Below the pieces are notes generated by a model. The model did not search any database and was not told the DNA's origin. It saw nothing but the letters and a program-made list of their open reading frames with translations. This document shows positions 16,429 to 28,107 of a DNA stretch of 64,000 bases, in pieces; positions within the stretch are counted from its first letter, which is position 1, and each line of letters opens with the position of its first letter. Source of the DNA: Diplolepis rosae (lineage: Eukaryota; Arthropoda; Insecta; Hymenoptera; Diplolepididae); the NCBI GenBank assembly GCA_030998225.1, contig JAPYXD010000715.1:6886501-6950500 (forward strand), given 5' to 3'. The translations under genes and the position numbers were made by a program.

Positions 16429-17223
16429 TCTGGAAAATACAATTCTGAGGCTATTTCAACGAAAAAGCAGGCACAATTATGCATAAACGCAACGACTGTC
16501 AAATTAACAGACTTACAGTTTTTTATGACACTTCAATGCACCAGACACAATAATATCATCTTTTTTTGTTTAAATGATTGACATGTAACCCTTTAAACCG
16601 CAGCCGAATCGATTTTTGTGCGAAAAACAACTGAAAACCCAATGCGGCAGTTTTGGACACTTTTCACGATTTTCCGCCATAGCCTTTTTTTTATAAATTT
16701 TGATGGAAATTTCAGTAATATGCATTAAAAATGTCTTCAAATCATAAAGCTATGTTGAACTTACAAAACTACTTCAAATATGTGAATAATTTTTAAAAAA
16801 AATGATACGATAAACTGGCAAAAACAACTTTTTTTATCTTGTTCCAATACTTTCCGACTGTACTGTATAATCGATTCAGAATCATCAGAATCACCAGAAA
16901 TCAGTCAGGATCGCCAAGAATCACTGCACGCTCGAGCGTGAGCTAGTTAACGGAATAATTATGCTCATGTAGAATCGATTTTAAGTGAATGGCCCCTCGG
17001 GTAAGTGTCTTGAGACTGCCCAGCCTAGAGTCTCCGCCTTTTTGCGAGGAAGCGGGAGCGATTCCTGCACGAAAGAATCTCAACGTTTCGTTAAGTCCCT
17101 GCTGAGTAATTACTCATTAACTTCCAAACCGGAAGTGGTCGTGACTTTTTCCTTTTTCTCCCTCTTTTTTTATAACACAAAATATTTTTTTTTAAGATTT
17201 GGATAATTAATAGTAAAGTGATA

Positions 17224-17885
17224 AGTCGTCGCATTAGTAAAGTAGAAAGAGGCTGTAGTTCTTGTAAACTCGAACTTAGCTACTATATAGGCTTTAACGT
17301 ATTTAAAATTTTTTTTAATTATTATTCATTTTAACATCGTTACCGACCGAAAACGAAAAATCTGAAAATGATTTGACAAACCGAATACATGAGGTATTTA
17401 CAGTTGTAAACGAAAAAAACTAGATCATTATGTACCAATACGTGGACGATGATTAAGAACGAAAAAAGGAAATATCAAAAAAATCGATTAACAAACGTAC
17501 AAAAGCTGAAATTACGAAATAGACGAAAGTATCCTGTATAAACGCGTAGACATTGTTCTTAAGTAAATTATTCCAAAGTGTGTGCACAAAGCATAATCGT
17601 TCGCTTTCACGATCTTCAATTGCATTCAGGACTCGACCGAAAAATAGCAATGATTTCTCAGTTTTACTATTTTCGAGCAGTACGAAGACACGCCAAATAA
17701 CACATTCATGTCCGTCTGCAATGCATTTACACAAAGGCAAAAACGGACCGGCAAGCTGGTATGCTTCACCCTATTCCTCCTAGGAGGGATCATGGGGTCC
17801 ATGATCATTAGGGCCCATTTATCACCTCACGTAAAAGGTAATCAGCGGATTGTTCTTGATAGAGGTCCATGTTTCACCTCTAAAC
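17224..17885. other. Unassigned sequence between fold-back and gypsy scrap
   Basis: Short frames on both strands overlap each other (17453-17896) and none shows a recognisable domain. The right end runs into the + strand integrase scrap, so part may be decayed gypsy sequence. Confidence 0.3.
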
Positions 17886-18080
17886 TGGAAATGTGAAGTA
17901 TGAAGTAGGAGATATTGTATTTATGAAAACAGTTCCTGTGTCAAGGGGTCAATCAACGAAGTTACAATATAAATACCGTGGACCCCTTGTCGAATTGCAG
18001 GTACTTCCGTGATGTGCGTATAAAGTAACCGTTCTACAGGAAGATATTTCAGGAAGATGTTACGCTATAACGGCGCATAC
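17886..18080 (+). pseudogene. Ty3/gypsy integrase C-terminal scrap
   Basis: In + frame the sequence reads GDIVFMKTVPVSRGQSTKL, then YRGPLVELQVLP, a stop, and a tail with AITAHT. This is the GPY/F region that ends many gypsy integrases. It comes from a family different from the giant element and is followed immediately by an oppositely oriented gypsy scrap. Confidence 0.6.
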
Positions 18081-18191
18081 TACTGTCGGCTTTCCTTTAA
18101 TGTTAATTTTTACATTTCCTTTTCCTAGTACATCTAAAACTTCATGAAGACCTGTATTGATTATCTTGTTTCTTTATTTTACCTCCTTTTA

Positions 18192-18742
18192 TCAGGTGTA
18201 CAAATAAGTTTCCGCCATTTAACAAAAGTTGGCGTCACTAGTAAGTTTTAGTTGAAATTAAGATATATAAAACGTCACTGTCGTAAGGTCGGACATCTTT
18301 CAAAAACATAACCTTGAAATATTAGTAAATTTTTTGTCAGTTATAATATATTCATCTGTGTACGAAAATGTCGAGTTTGAGCCGAATAAACGTCATTTGC
18401 GGGAACTTTTTATTTACTTCTTCAATTTGAAGAAATCTGCAGTTGAGGTGCATCGATTGCTTGTAGAAACATATGGTGAGGCTACCTTAAGTGAGAGACA
18501 TTTTCGTGAGTGGTTTCAAAAGTTTAAGAACGGTGAATTTGACATCGAAGACAAAGAACGTAGCTGAAGGCCGAAAGTGTACGAATACGCGGAATTGAAA
18601 GCATTATCGGATTAAGATTCGTGCCAAACGCAAGTAGAACAATACGATGGATAATACTTCGAAAAAAACATAAGGTTCCGTTCTTTCACAATAAATGCCC
18701 AAATTTTGATAAAAAACGGCCGAAACTTATTTGTACACCTGA
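18192..18742 (+). mobile_element. Mariner-type deletion derivative 1
   Basis: Both TIRs present, interior reduced to the N-terminal helix-turn-helix part of a transposase (frame 18334-18567, NKRHLRELFIYFFNLKKSA ... FREWFQKFKNGEFDIED), followed by a stop and then the 3' end. The catalytic domain is deleted, so it depends on another copy. Its right end lacks an obvious flanking TA. Confidence 0.75.
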
Positions 18743-19954
18743 CATGTTTCATTGTATTTTTAAATTTATCTCTTGGATTATAATTTTTTAAATTAGACTC
18801 ATGAAATATTACAGCATTGTTAAGTGTCTTTCACGAGAGCGAAGGATATAACTTTGTCGTCTCTAATAGTTTAATGGAGAGTAATGCATTGACGTAACTT
18901 CAAAGTAAGTAAAGATTTTGAGGAACCAGAGGAAATAAAACAAACATTAACTTCAAGGCATATTGGAAAAAGCAATAATTCATTACTCAACCAAAATTAG
19001 TTTGAGTCAAAATCATTTGTCAATTAATAGTTATCTGCCATTAAAAAATTTTCTTAATCTCCTTTTATCTAATTTTAATTTCTATTTATTCCCATTAAGA
19101 AATAGCTCATTTTTTTATTTAGAACATATTTTTCTGAATAATTTTTCAAGAAACTTCATACTCCAAAATTTGTCAATTAAATAAATCCATGGAAGAAATT
19201 ATCTCAAAAAATTGAACGAATAATATTATACAGGATGTTCTAACAAGTAAAATCAGCTCATGTACAATTGAAATTATACAAAAATCAAGATTAGTTATAG
19301 GGAGGTTAAGAAAAAAAAAAATTCCAAATAACTACTAAAAAGACGTTCCTTTTTCCAAAGCGAATTGTTATTAATTGCAGTCTCAGTTTTTTTTTCTAAT
19401 AAACTGCTATTTAATTTAAGCTTATGTCAGTGGGTTGACCTTCCTTAAAACCTGAATTATCGAAATAATTTATAAATGATCTTGAATTTTTGGGGAATTC
19501 TAAAAATTTTGAATGAGAGAAAATTCAAGGGAATGTTTTTTTATTTTACACACCCACTCCTTTAAATATCGCTAAAGGAACACACTTCTGAAAAAAATGT
19601 CTAATGGCCAAGTTTTTGGATTTTTAGCCTTCGATTACAGCACGTCAGTGAATTTGAGAATTTACACCATGGTACATGGTGGTACACCAACTCATACTCT
19701 GCTTTTTCGAGTAACATTTCAACACGCCTATACTTAGACCTGAAAAAATTTAAGGTCATACTTTGAGTCTTTCAGAAAGTATTCGAATGATCCCTATGTC
19801 AGATTTTCCATTTTAGTTGACGATAAAAAGTACTGAGTATATTATGAATAACAACTTCACGTTGAAGTCGAAATTTTGCTGTGGTGGTACTAACCCCGAG
19901 CTGTAATCAAAGGCTAGTGTTTGATTGACCCTAAGAGTGATTTCAAGAATGGTA
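18743..19954. other. Cargo between the two mariner-type elements
   Basis: About 1.2 kb, AT-rich, no convincing gene: the frames at 18963 (+) and 19813 (-) are short and overlap repeats. The same sequence occurs at 36272-37492. I see no terminal repeats of its own. Confidence 0.5.
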
Positions 19955-20506
19955 TCAGGTGTACAAATAAGTTTCCGCCATTTAACAAAAGTTGGCGTCA
20001 CTAGTAAGTTTTAGTTGAAATTAAGATATATAAAACGTCACTGTCGTAAGGTCGGACATCTTTCAAAAACATAACCTTGAAATATTAGTAAATTTTTTGT
20101 CAGTTATAATATATTCATCTGTGTACGAAAATGTCGAGTTTGAGCCGAATAAACGTCATTTGCGGGAACTTTTTATTTACTTCTTCAATTTGAAGAAATC
20201 TGCAGTTGAGGTGCATCGATTGCTTGTAGAAACATATGGTGAGGCTACCTTAAGTGAGAGACATTTTCGTGAGTGGTTTCAAAAGTTTAAGAACGGTGAA
20301 TTTGACATCGAAGACAAAGAACGTAGCTGAAGGCCGAAAGTGTACGAATACGCGGAATTGAAAGCATTATCGGATTAAGATTCGTGCCAAACGCAAGTAG
20401 AACAATACGATGGATAATACTTCGAAAAAAACATAAGGTTCCGTTCTGTCACAATAAATGCCCAATTTTGATTAAAAAAACATCGGAAACTCATTTGCAC
20501 ACCTGA
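19955..20506 (+). mobile_element. Mariner-type deletion derivative 2
   Basis: Essentially identical to 18192-18742 over its length, including the same truncated transposase frame (20097-20330) and stop. Flanked by TA at 19953-19954 and 20507-20508. Confidence 0.75.
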
Positions 20507-20600
20507 TAATAAAAACATTTTTTCTTCAATTTTCATTTCCAAAGGATTTGTTTTTCTATCGTGGTACATTTATATTCTTCATTGTCTGTTTATCCTCTTT

Positions 20601-21035
20601 GTAAGGATCGAAATTAGGTATGGTTTAAAATAAATCACTGATAAGCGCTCCGATCAGAGCGGAAATGTCCGATTAGCTGAAACCTAAAGCCAACGATCAA
20701 CATCAACATATATCTCTAGTTATATGAAAGCATTGTTAATTATCGACAATCTCAGTATTTCTAAGGGGATGTTGTGTGATTGCAAACTGATAATTGTTTT
20801 ATCATTATTAAAATTATTTTCAAAATTCTCTTAAGTTACTTTTCCCCCCACAGTAACTTTTTTTTGTTCAAGGGGACCCGTTTGAATTTGTGCCACAAAA
20901 TTTGCAAGTTCAGTATGTTTTTTAGCTTGACTGCGCGTAATAGGATTTTCTTGAGATGGGGATTTCTATAATTCACTGACATTACAGAATAAGAAGTTAC
21001 AATTAGAAAATTGCAACAACTTACAATAGACAATT
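20601..21035. other. Unassigned sequence downstream of the composite
   Basis: No gene. Bases up to about 20882 are duplicated at 38012-38312, ending abruptly at GGGGACCCGTT in both places. Confidence 0.5.
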
Positions 21036-21760
21036 CTAAAATTGCAATATGCATAAAAATTTCACCACTTTCCGCCTTGCCGCTCGCATTGTGTCCAACG
21101 ACGCAGCAGACTTCACCCAGCCGAACCTATCCATGAGCCTGGTTTCCTCGAGATATTTTCGGCGTTTGTTACTTATCCTCGAAGCAAGGCGGGCCACCCC
21201 TACACTCGTTTTGACGGAAGTTGAGTTGTTCCGCAGCATCCAGTCCAAGATGATCTTCAGGGCCTTGTACAATTTTGCCATTATTTACTTTGCTCACTGT
21301 CCTTCCTTCCTTCAGCTAGCAGAGGAGTGATCGGAATAGCTGAAAACGTGTGTACCCTCAGACCATAGTCCCACACCAGTCCCTTAAGGCCCAACCTTTG
21401 CTTAGCTGGTTCCAGAAAATTTGGGCGGACAGGACTAGCTTGGGACAGCACAGTACCCGACGTCTGTGTTCATTACGCACTTCCTGTTCAAGATCCCGTA
21501 GCAGCTGACTCCTGATCCTGCATCTCATGGGTTGGAAAAAACACCACTCAGTGGCAGGGTATTCCTAGTAGGATGCCACACGAGAACGATCGTTTAGACT
21601 GAGCTTTGTCGCAGACTTCGGAGGCTGTGCGGTGTCCTTTCGGGAGATTCCATTCATTCTATCATCTACCGGCTTTTCATTCATGGAGATGAGCGCGTTT
21701 ATAGCGCACCCCTCGTTCAGCTCGGGAAATACCCGTTCATCGGCTTTCCGTTCACACACT
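21036..21760 (-). mobile_element. R1-clade LINE, 5' end fragment
   Basis: The - strand frame 21036-21281 (LYKALKIILDWMLRNNSTS ...) resembles the start of the gag-like ORF1 in 43617-43958 (ALSIIQQGMLRNNP). Upstream of it (21340-21545) the sequence matches the presumed 5' UTR at 44105-44300, for example GTTCATTACGCACTTCCTG and CAGCTGACTCCTGAT. It is truncated after the first ~80 codons of ORF1. Confidence 0.6.
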
Positions 21761-21779
21761 CATCCATGCTGATTATGTG

Positions 21780-22012
21780 ATTTGAAGAAATAAAAATCAA
21801 TAATAAGTATCAAGATATATGGAATTAACGCCGAAATTTAAAATAATGATTTATAAAACTAAAATTCATGATAAACATTCTGAAATCATATTGTAAGTTT
21901 GATTGAGATTATCCAAATAAAAACTAGTTGGTTTATTGCGGTAAACAGTATCCTTAAATTACCCTACAAATTAAAATTAATAGATGATAGATTCGGAAAC
22001 CTTGCTGGACAT
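21780..22012. other. No feature seen
   Basis: AT-rich sequence between a LINE fragment and a transposase scrap. Confidence 0.4.
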
Positions 22013-22255
22013 TTAACAGGGCCTCTTCCTATTCAGCGATTGCTGGAGTGATATTCTTGCGGGTGTAAGTTCAACGTTTTCCAGCATAAGTGGGACTTCG
22101 TCTCTGAGTAGTTGTAAATGATTATGCCTATTTATGTTGTCATTAAAATACTGAAGTCTGACTAAATATGCGTTACCGATTTCAGACCAGACTCGATTAT
22201 ACGTAAACTGTCGAAAATTTTTTATTCTTCCATAGCTAAAACAGCAATAAAGCAA
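22013..22255 (-). pseudogene. DDE transposase scrap (IS630/Tc-type)
   Basis: 80-codon frame containing FNDNINRHNHLQLLRDEVP and LMLENVELTP. A Y/H-xx-L-L-xx-E-L-P-xx-L segment precedes the catalytic D in IS630/Tc-type transposases of insects. Neither end of the element is recognisable. Confidence 0.45.
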
Positions 22256-23875
22256 GGATTATTTATATAATCCTGTTTGTTTGATACCCTGCTTCGAACG
22301 AAATTTATTTGCCGGCCACGTAATTCAATGTCAAGTATTACAGTATAATCAGGATGTCGTACAGGGATTAGAGCACATTACAATCTTGCTGCATCTCAAT
22401 TTCATTGGAAATTTCTGATTTGATTCGTTCTATTTTAAAAAAACTTCTAAATTAGATCCCAAGGTCAAATGTAAGGTTATTATTTAATGGCCTCCTTTTA
22501 ACTCGACAAATTTTATCTTTAACATTTTTTAAAAAATTCGACCCTATGACTTTCCATAATCTACAGTCTCAAGTAATAGAATGCCATAAAATCCAGCTGC
22601 ACTTTCATGCAGTTTTAAAATGGTGAATTTTGAGAAAGCGTTTTTGAGTCGAATGTTCTGTTTAACAGAAAAATACTTTCTTACTATAGTCAGCTAGCGC
22701 AGAAATAACAGACTCGATAAAGAGAAGAAGTTTGAACGAGTACATGCAGAACCGGTGACAAAAATGTTATATTAAATAAGTTCCAGTCTCAACAAAGCTT
22801 TATGTACTTACAGTTTGGAACGTTCATTGAAAGGTGGAAAACATTTTTTTTCAAACTAACTGATTGGTTTGTTCCATATTAAATTAAAAAGTAGTATATA
22901 TTTAATAACATTATATACTTGAAAGGCTCTGAATATAGATAGAACAATTAATTTTGTTTTGAAAGAAATTTTTTTGCCATTGTTCAATGAACTTTCAAAA
23001 CTGTAAGTACATAAACCTTTCGAGTAAATAGAAACGAGCAGATAATCGATTCTATCATCCAATATAACCTAATTAACAATTCACGTTATCAGCTACATGC
23101 GGTTTTTATTCACAGTTCTTTCTAACGCGTGAGGAATATAATGGTTTGCTCAACTAGCGCAGCAGTGATGGAAAGTTAATTTCCCTTACTATTCTGTAAT
23201 TGTGCTCAGATACATGATTAGTTGCAGAAACATAGGTATATTTTGGGTTTTTCCTCAGTAGCCGCTCACTCAATTTCATGGTTGTAGTCGCAACAATTTT
23301 GACATCATAAAGAGTTTTCTTCTTTATATTTGACTCTCATTGATCGCAAACCAGCATCTTTTATTATATTACTAAGACTTTATTTGAGGCTTATGAATAT
23401 TCATTTTTAATCTGTGATGGATTGCATGCACGTGATAAAAAAAATCGAGCAATTAGTTTCAAAGAAAGTCTTTTCTAGGTCAGAAGAAAGTTCCACTTTT
23501 TTAAGCCTTTCACAATTTGCGCATAAGACGGGTACGCGGTTGATATGTTAGGGCCATATCCTCTAAATCTAAATGATGCAGAGATCTGAAGGATTTTTTT
23601 TTACAAGATCTGAACCGTTTGTGCAAGTTTTTGGAAGAAAACGATTATGAGGTTCTCGATTGCGGCTTCCGAGATGTGAAAGGTAAGTTAGAACTCATAT
23701 AACTCAACGTATTAATGCCTGTTTAGGAAGGTGAACGTAAGCAATTGACAACAAAAGAATCAAATGACCTACTTCCGAATTGCATCATTCTTGAATAATC
23801 ATTTCGGATATAGGATACAGTCTGATGCAGAATTTTCAAGTGAGATCTCAGAAAGAATGAATGTCAGAAGAGATG
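22256..23875. other. Unassigned 1.6 kb
   Basis: No convincing gene or repeat. A short exon-like stretch at 23616-23686 ends in a good GTAAGT donor but has no partner exon that I can find. Confidence 0.35.
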
Positions 23876-25146
23876 TGTACATTCAATGTATCTTCATAAT
23901 TCGAAGACATTTTTAATGCATTTCACTGAAATTTTCATCAAAATTTATAAGGAAACAGTGAATATGTTACTTCAAGCGATTTTCTTGAAAATGGTCACCT
24001 TTTGCTTCAATGACTGCAGCGCACAATTTTGACATTCTTACGATGAGTTTTCGAAGTGTTTGAGGTGGAATATTATTCCACGCTTCGTTCAAACAATCCC
24101 AGAGACCACAGGAAGGCTTGTTGGCTTTAGATCTCTCACACGTCGCTGTCGGTCCAATTCTTCCCACAATAGCTCGAAGGGATTTAAATCGGGGGATTGA
24201 GGCGGCCATTCCATTATATTAAGATCACCTGCGACTTTTTTTCGTTACAAATAAGAAGTACAAAGTTTTGATGTATGTTTCGGATCGTTATCTTGTTGGA
24301 AAATGAATCCACGACCAATTAAATTGATTCCAGATGGTATTGCATGGCGTTGGAGTATACTGTGATACTGCTCTTTTTTCATAATTCCTTCCATTTTTTT
24401 AAGTTGACTAACGCCAGCGTGGCTGAAACAGCCCAAAACCATTACTGAGCCACCGCCATATTTTACAGTTGGCACAATACAATCGGGTTTGAATCTTTCA
24501 TTGACTTTTCTGCGAACATATTGACGCCGATGGCTACCGAAAAGTTCGAATTTTGATTCGTCTGTCCATAAAACTAATTTCCACTGATTAATCGTCCAGC
24601 CAACATGTTCTTGAGCGAACATCAGTCTTTTTTGTTTATTTACTGGCCATAGAAGTGGCTTTCTGACAGCAATGCGTCCAATCATACCTGTTTCTTTAAG
24701 CCCGCCTTCGATTGTCGTGAGCGATATTGGTCAGCACGAATTTTTTGGAAAATAATGATTTGGGCCCGTTTCTCGACAGATATTTCCTTTCGCTTGACCA
24801 TTTTCAATCTGGAAAATACAATTCTGAGGCTATTTCAACGAAAAAGCGGGCACAATTATGCATAAACGCAACGACTGTCAAATTAACAGACTTACAGTTT
24901 TTATGACACTTTAATGCACCAGACACAATACTACCATCTTTTTTTGTTTAAATGATTGACATGTAACCCTTTAAACCCCAGCCGAATCGATTTTTGTGCG
25001 AAAAACAACTGAAAACCCAATGCGGCAGTTTAGGACACTTTTCACGATTTTCGGCCATAGGCAAATATTTGAATAAGTTTTTAATAAATGATACGATAAA
25101 CTGACAAAAACAACTTTTTTTATCTTGTCTTAATACTTTCCGACTG
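23876..25146 (-). mobile_element. Tc1-like element, copy 2 (5' truncated on the left side)
   Basis: Homologous to 15453-16860. The right TIR (ending CTTTCCGACTG, followed by TA) is present; the left TIR and first ~90 bp are missing. The transposase middle is retained, whereas the N-terminal coding part is deleted near 24720-24750. Confidence 0.8.
23967..24685 (-). pseudogene. Tc1-like transposase, copy 2
   Basis: Frame 24245-24685 (146 aa) holds WTDESKFELFG with the first catalytic D and QQDNDPKHTS with the second. The C-terminal third is in another frame (23967-24209) after a stop at the YL codons, so the terminal E is out of frame. The helix-turn-helix is mostly lost. It retains exactly the catalytic stretch that copy 1 lacks. 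Confidence 0.75.
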
Positions 25147-26260
25147 TACTGTAGCTGGAATCATTGATGAAGATAGTCAGATAAAATTATAATACGTTGA
25201 AGGACAATCTGATGTACTTGAATTGCAAGGTCAATTTTGTCACATTTTATGAAAAGTGTACAGATCCTTCGTAAAATATGAGCCAAATAGTATCGGTATT
25301 TCTGGATTCTTACAGTATACATGTGAATGTGCCAACGGAAGTAAGACTCCTGGTTGCTGCTAAAATGAGAGACTTATGAGAGGCAAGGTACTCACGATAA
25401 TTATACACCCCGATTCATGAGAGGCGAGGGGAATCACCGTAATATAGTAACCTGGTTCATGAGAGGCGAGGGAATTAATGATAAACAAGCATCCTGTAAC
25501 AAGGTATCTGAAATCGTACCGTAACCTCCGCGTAGCGGGCCCGGGGAACTACAACTATTGTAGACGAACCACAGGCATTCAAATTGACAGATAAACTGAC
25601 TTACTTTTCTCGTTTTGAATTTTAGACTCGAATTTAGGAGTTAGCTAGTTTTTCAGGTAGTGGCCACTGAACGGTGGTGGCCGGTAGCTACACGGACCCA
25701 CTGTGCAGTGTGTGGCGCACAGAGCACGAGTACACTCCAGGTTTTAGATTTTTTCAACCATGTTCTACCCTTTTTTGATCGTTCTAAAAATTAGATATAT
25801 TATAAAAAATGAATACAAGATTTTTTGAGTGAAAATTAGTGATAGTACATCAATGCCAGCGTATCGGGAAAATCTTGACCAGATTCGAGCGGAGGCAGCA
25901 CATAGATGTTTATCCTGCTATGCCCTTTGACTAGATATAAATCCTTAAATAGAAAAGCAAAATCCCAGGAAAATTAATTTAACTAAATAGCCTGAAATTT
26001 GGTTGTCACCTATCTCATTGAAACTCTACCACAGTTATCCAATATTAGTTTTTTATCGGGGTTTTGCAAAAGTCTTTTAACGAAACCTGCTGAAGTGCCT
26101 CAATGATTCCAACATTAGATAAAAATGATTCTCCTGTTTACATGACACGACGATTTTATTTTATTTTTACTTGTTGATAGTTTGAGAAGAGTTTAGATAT
26201 CTTCTAAATGAAATATTCAAAGTGGTTTCAATGTAAGAAAACAATAAGTAATAATATTAT
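25147..26260. repeat. Unassigned stretch with an imperfect ~58-bp tandem repeat at 25378-25490
   Basis: Within 25378-25490 the phrase CATGAGAGGCGAGGG recurs, with related GAGAGGCAAGG upstream. The rest has no gene that I can support. Confidence 0.4.
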
Positions 26261-26474
26261 GTGCGCAACTAAGTTCCCGCTGTTTGTAAATAGATTGCTC
26301 CAGCCGTAAGTGCTGGTGGATTTTGACATATCGAAAACGTCATTAACCGAGCTTAGATGTATGGTAAACAAACCGTTTTGACACATTAGTGATTTTGTTT
26401 TGACGTCATATACTTTTGGTTGTGTAAAAATGTTGCATTTTCATAAAAAAAACAGCGGGAACTTAGTTGCGCAC
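26261..26474. mobile_element. Mariner-type MITE
   Basis: 214 bp with near-perfect terminal inverted repeats: GTGCGCAACTAAGTTCCCGC at the left and its inverse at the right, extending into CTGTTT/AAACAG. No coding capacity. The TIR style resembles insect mariner families. Confidence 0.75.
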
Positions 26475-27060
26475 CTAATATAATAATGAAAGATTGTGGT
26501 GGATGATTCTGCTCGCCTTGTTACATTTCGAGGTGCGTTTTGGTAAGTCATCTTGCATCTTACATTACAGGGAAGTCACACCAGAAAGCACCCCTAAACG
26601 TGAAAAGCAAGGGCAATTGCATTAAAAATCACCCCGTAATGTGAGACGCAAGAGAACTTATTTTAAAAATCACCCCGTAATGTGACACGCAAGAGAACTT
26701 ATTTTAAAAAGCACCCCACATTGTTAGGGGCAAAAAGATCAGCACCAAAAGAACACCCCAAAATGTAAGATCTCCAACTATCAAAAACTAGGAATAAAAT
26801 AAAATCGTCGTTTTATGTAGACACAAAAATCATTTTTATCTAGTGTTAGAACCATTTGGACACTAGAGCACGCCTGGTAGCGCTGCGGATAGTTGGCGTG
26901 GGGCCAATTTTCCGTTTTGAGATGTTTTTCAAGAGAAAAAAACACAAAATTTTTTTTATTAATGGAAAATTAAGGTGAAATAATTTTTCTATTGTAAACC
27001 TCGTTGAAAGACCTTTCAATAACCTAATGGAAAAGTAAAATTGGATAACTGTATTAGGAG
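26475..27060. repeat. Short tandem repeats of an ~48-bp unit at about 26570-26760
   Basis: CACCCCGTAATGTGA(G/C)ACGCAAGAGAACTTATTTTAAAAA occurs two or three times in succession with decayed copies on both sides. No gene is seen in the remainder. Confidence 0.5.
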
Positions 27061-27099
27061 TTATGTACAATTGAAGGTGGGTGATTTATACCAGTGGCA

Positions 27100-27880
27100 C
27101 TTAAAGAAAGTCTTAGGCTTGACTAATTCTATGTACTCCCAAATCATAGATATTCATAATTAAATGTTGTGAAACGGAATTGCATCAAATAAGAATGCTT
27201 CATAACCCTACAAATAATGAAAAATACCTATAATAGGATTCAGTCAACAGTTTTTTTTATGGTTTTTATTTGGCAATTTTTTTTCTTTTGGGCAAATAAT
27301 ATTTTATCGTTTTTCTGTAATAAGCCCATACACAACTAGGAAGCACTAAAGAAATACAAAAAAAAATGACTGGATTGCACTCGCGGTATAGATTTGATGG
27401 CACTGGACTGGACTCTCGTTGGTTACATTGTAGAAATCGGACGTTGACTAACTAACTGAACTGACTTCTATTGGAACTTTCGCTTTTTATCGAACTTTGA
27501 AAGGTCAACTATGACGAGTAACATGTTATGACCAGTCACATGTTATTACCAATCACATGCTATTACCAGTCGCATGTTATTACAAGTTCCATGCTATTAC
27601 AAGTTACATGTTGTGACTGTAGTGTGTGTGTGGTAAATGCATGTAGTAGTGCGTTGGTACTGTAGGGCTTCATTCACTTTCTCTCTGGCTCAGTCGATTT
27701 GTTATCATGTGTGGGTATTATAACGACACATGGTATTTTAATATTGATCATTCTATTGATCTGTAGATTTGTCTATAACCTGCGTCGATAAAATAACACT
27801 CGCTGTAATGCTGTCTTGATCCCTTTATTGATTTCTTAATCTGCTTGTTACTTGTGGCGGTAGAGTCGCGGGACGTGACA
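27100..27880 (-). repeat. LTR of another gypsy family (left boundary uncertain)
   Basis: The right end GTCGCGGGACGTGACA is identical to the LTR end of the giant element, and it is followed by CTCTCTCTCCCTC, a polypurine tract when read on the - strand. The body differs from the giant element's LTR and includes a TTTATT (AATAAA on the - strand). An ~18-bp tandem repeat (CATGTTATTACCAGTCA variants) lies at 27508-27618. Solo LTR or 3' LTR of a deleted element. Confidence 0.5.
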
Positions 27881-28107
27881 CTCTCTCTCCCTCTTTTTTG
27901 GGAATTACTCTTCAAAAATCATTATATACAGTGCTATATTTACAGTATTAGTATTACATTATATATACGAGTATCATTATATTAACATGTCCCGAAACGA
28001 ACTTATCTTTTATTGACTAAAAGATCAACTCGTTTGGGGGGCCATTGAGACGATGCAGTCTGAATTAGAATAAAATATCGCTAACTCATTTAATCTCTAT
28101 ATATATT

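Larger units (their letters stand above)
15359..16860 (-). mobile_element. Tc1-like element, copy 1 (internally deleted transposase)
   Basis: 1502 bp flanked by TA dinucleotides (15357-15358 and 16861-16862). Terminal inverted repeats begin CAGTCGGAAAGTATT and extend for about 60 bp (TTTATCGTATCATTTATT near the inner end). The transposase lies on the - strand in two pieces. A second copy at 23876-25146 shares 3' TIR and coding sequence. Confidence 0.85.
14979..17223. mobile_element. Fold-back (long inverted repeat) element with a Tc1-like element in its centre
   Basis: 14979-15356 and 16863-17223 are inverted copies of each other (about 360 bp each): both carry the GGATAATTAATAGTAAAGTG end, the CCAAACCGGAAGTGG block, the GACTGGGCAGTCTC block and the CTCACGCTCGAGCGTG palindrome, ending in GAATCGATTATA at the centre. 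The arms diverge by scattered substitutions and small indels. No transposase belongs to the arms. The centre is occupied by 15359-16860. Confidence 0.75.
18192..20506 (+). mobile_element. Composite of two mariner-type elements flanking 1.2 kb (copy 1)
   Basis: 2315 bp bounded by TCAGGTGTACAAATAAG and its imperfect inverse, with TA on both sides inside a gypsy scrap whose uninterrupted form is seen in the giant element. Inside are two nearly identical ~550-bp elements in direct orientation (18192-18742 and 19955-20506) and an intervening unique stretch. The outer ends plus TA duplication show the whole unit inserted as one piece. Confidence 0.75.
18081..20600 (-). pseudogene. Integrase C-terminal scrap of a gypsy relative, split by a composite DNA element
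   Basis: 18081-18191 matches 6755-6870 of the giant element on the - strand (TACATTTCCTTTTCCTAG, ACCTCCTTTT), and 20507-20590 matches the adjoining 6870-6935 (AAAGGATTTGTTTTTCTATC). The two halves are contiguous in the giant element and are separated here by the composite at 18192-20506, with TA duplicated at the junctions. Confidence 0.75.

Noticed and set aside
23616..23686. Exon-like stretch encoding CKFLEENDYEVLDCGF and a GTAAGT donor
   Set aside because: It faintly resembles the N-terminus of glutamine-synthetase-like proteins, but it is short and has no partner exon in the window.
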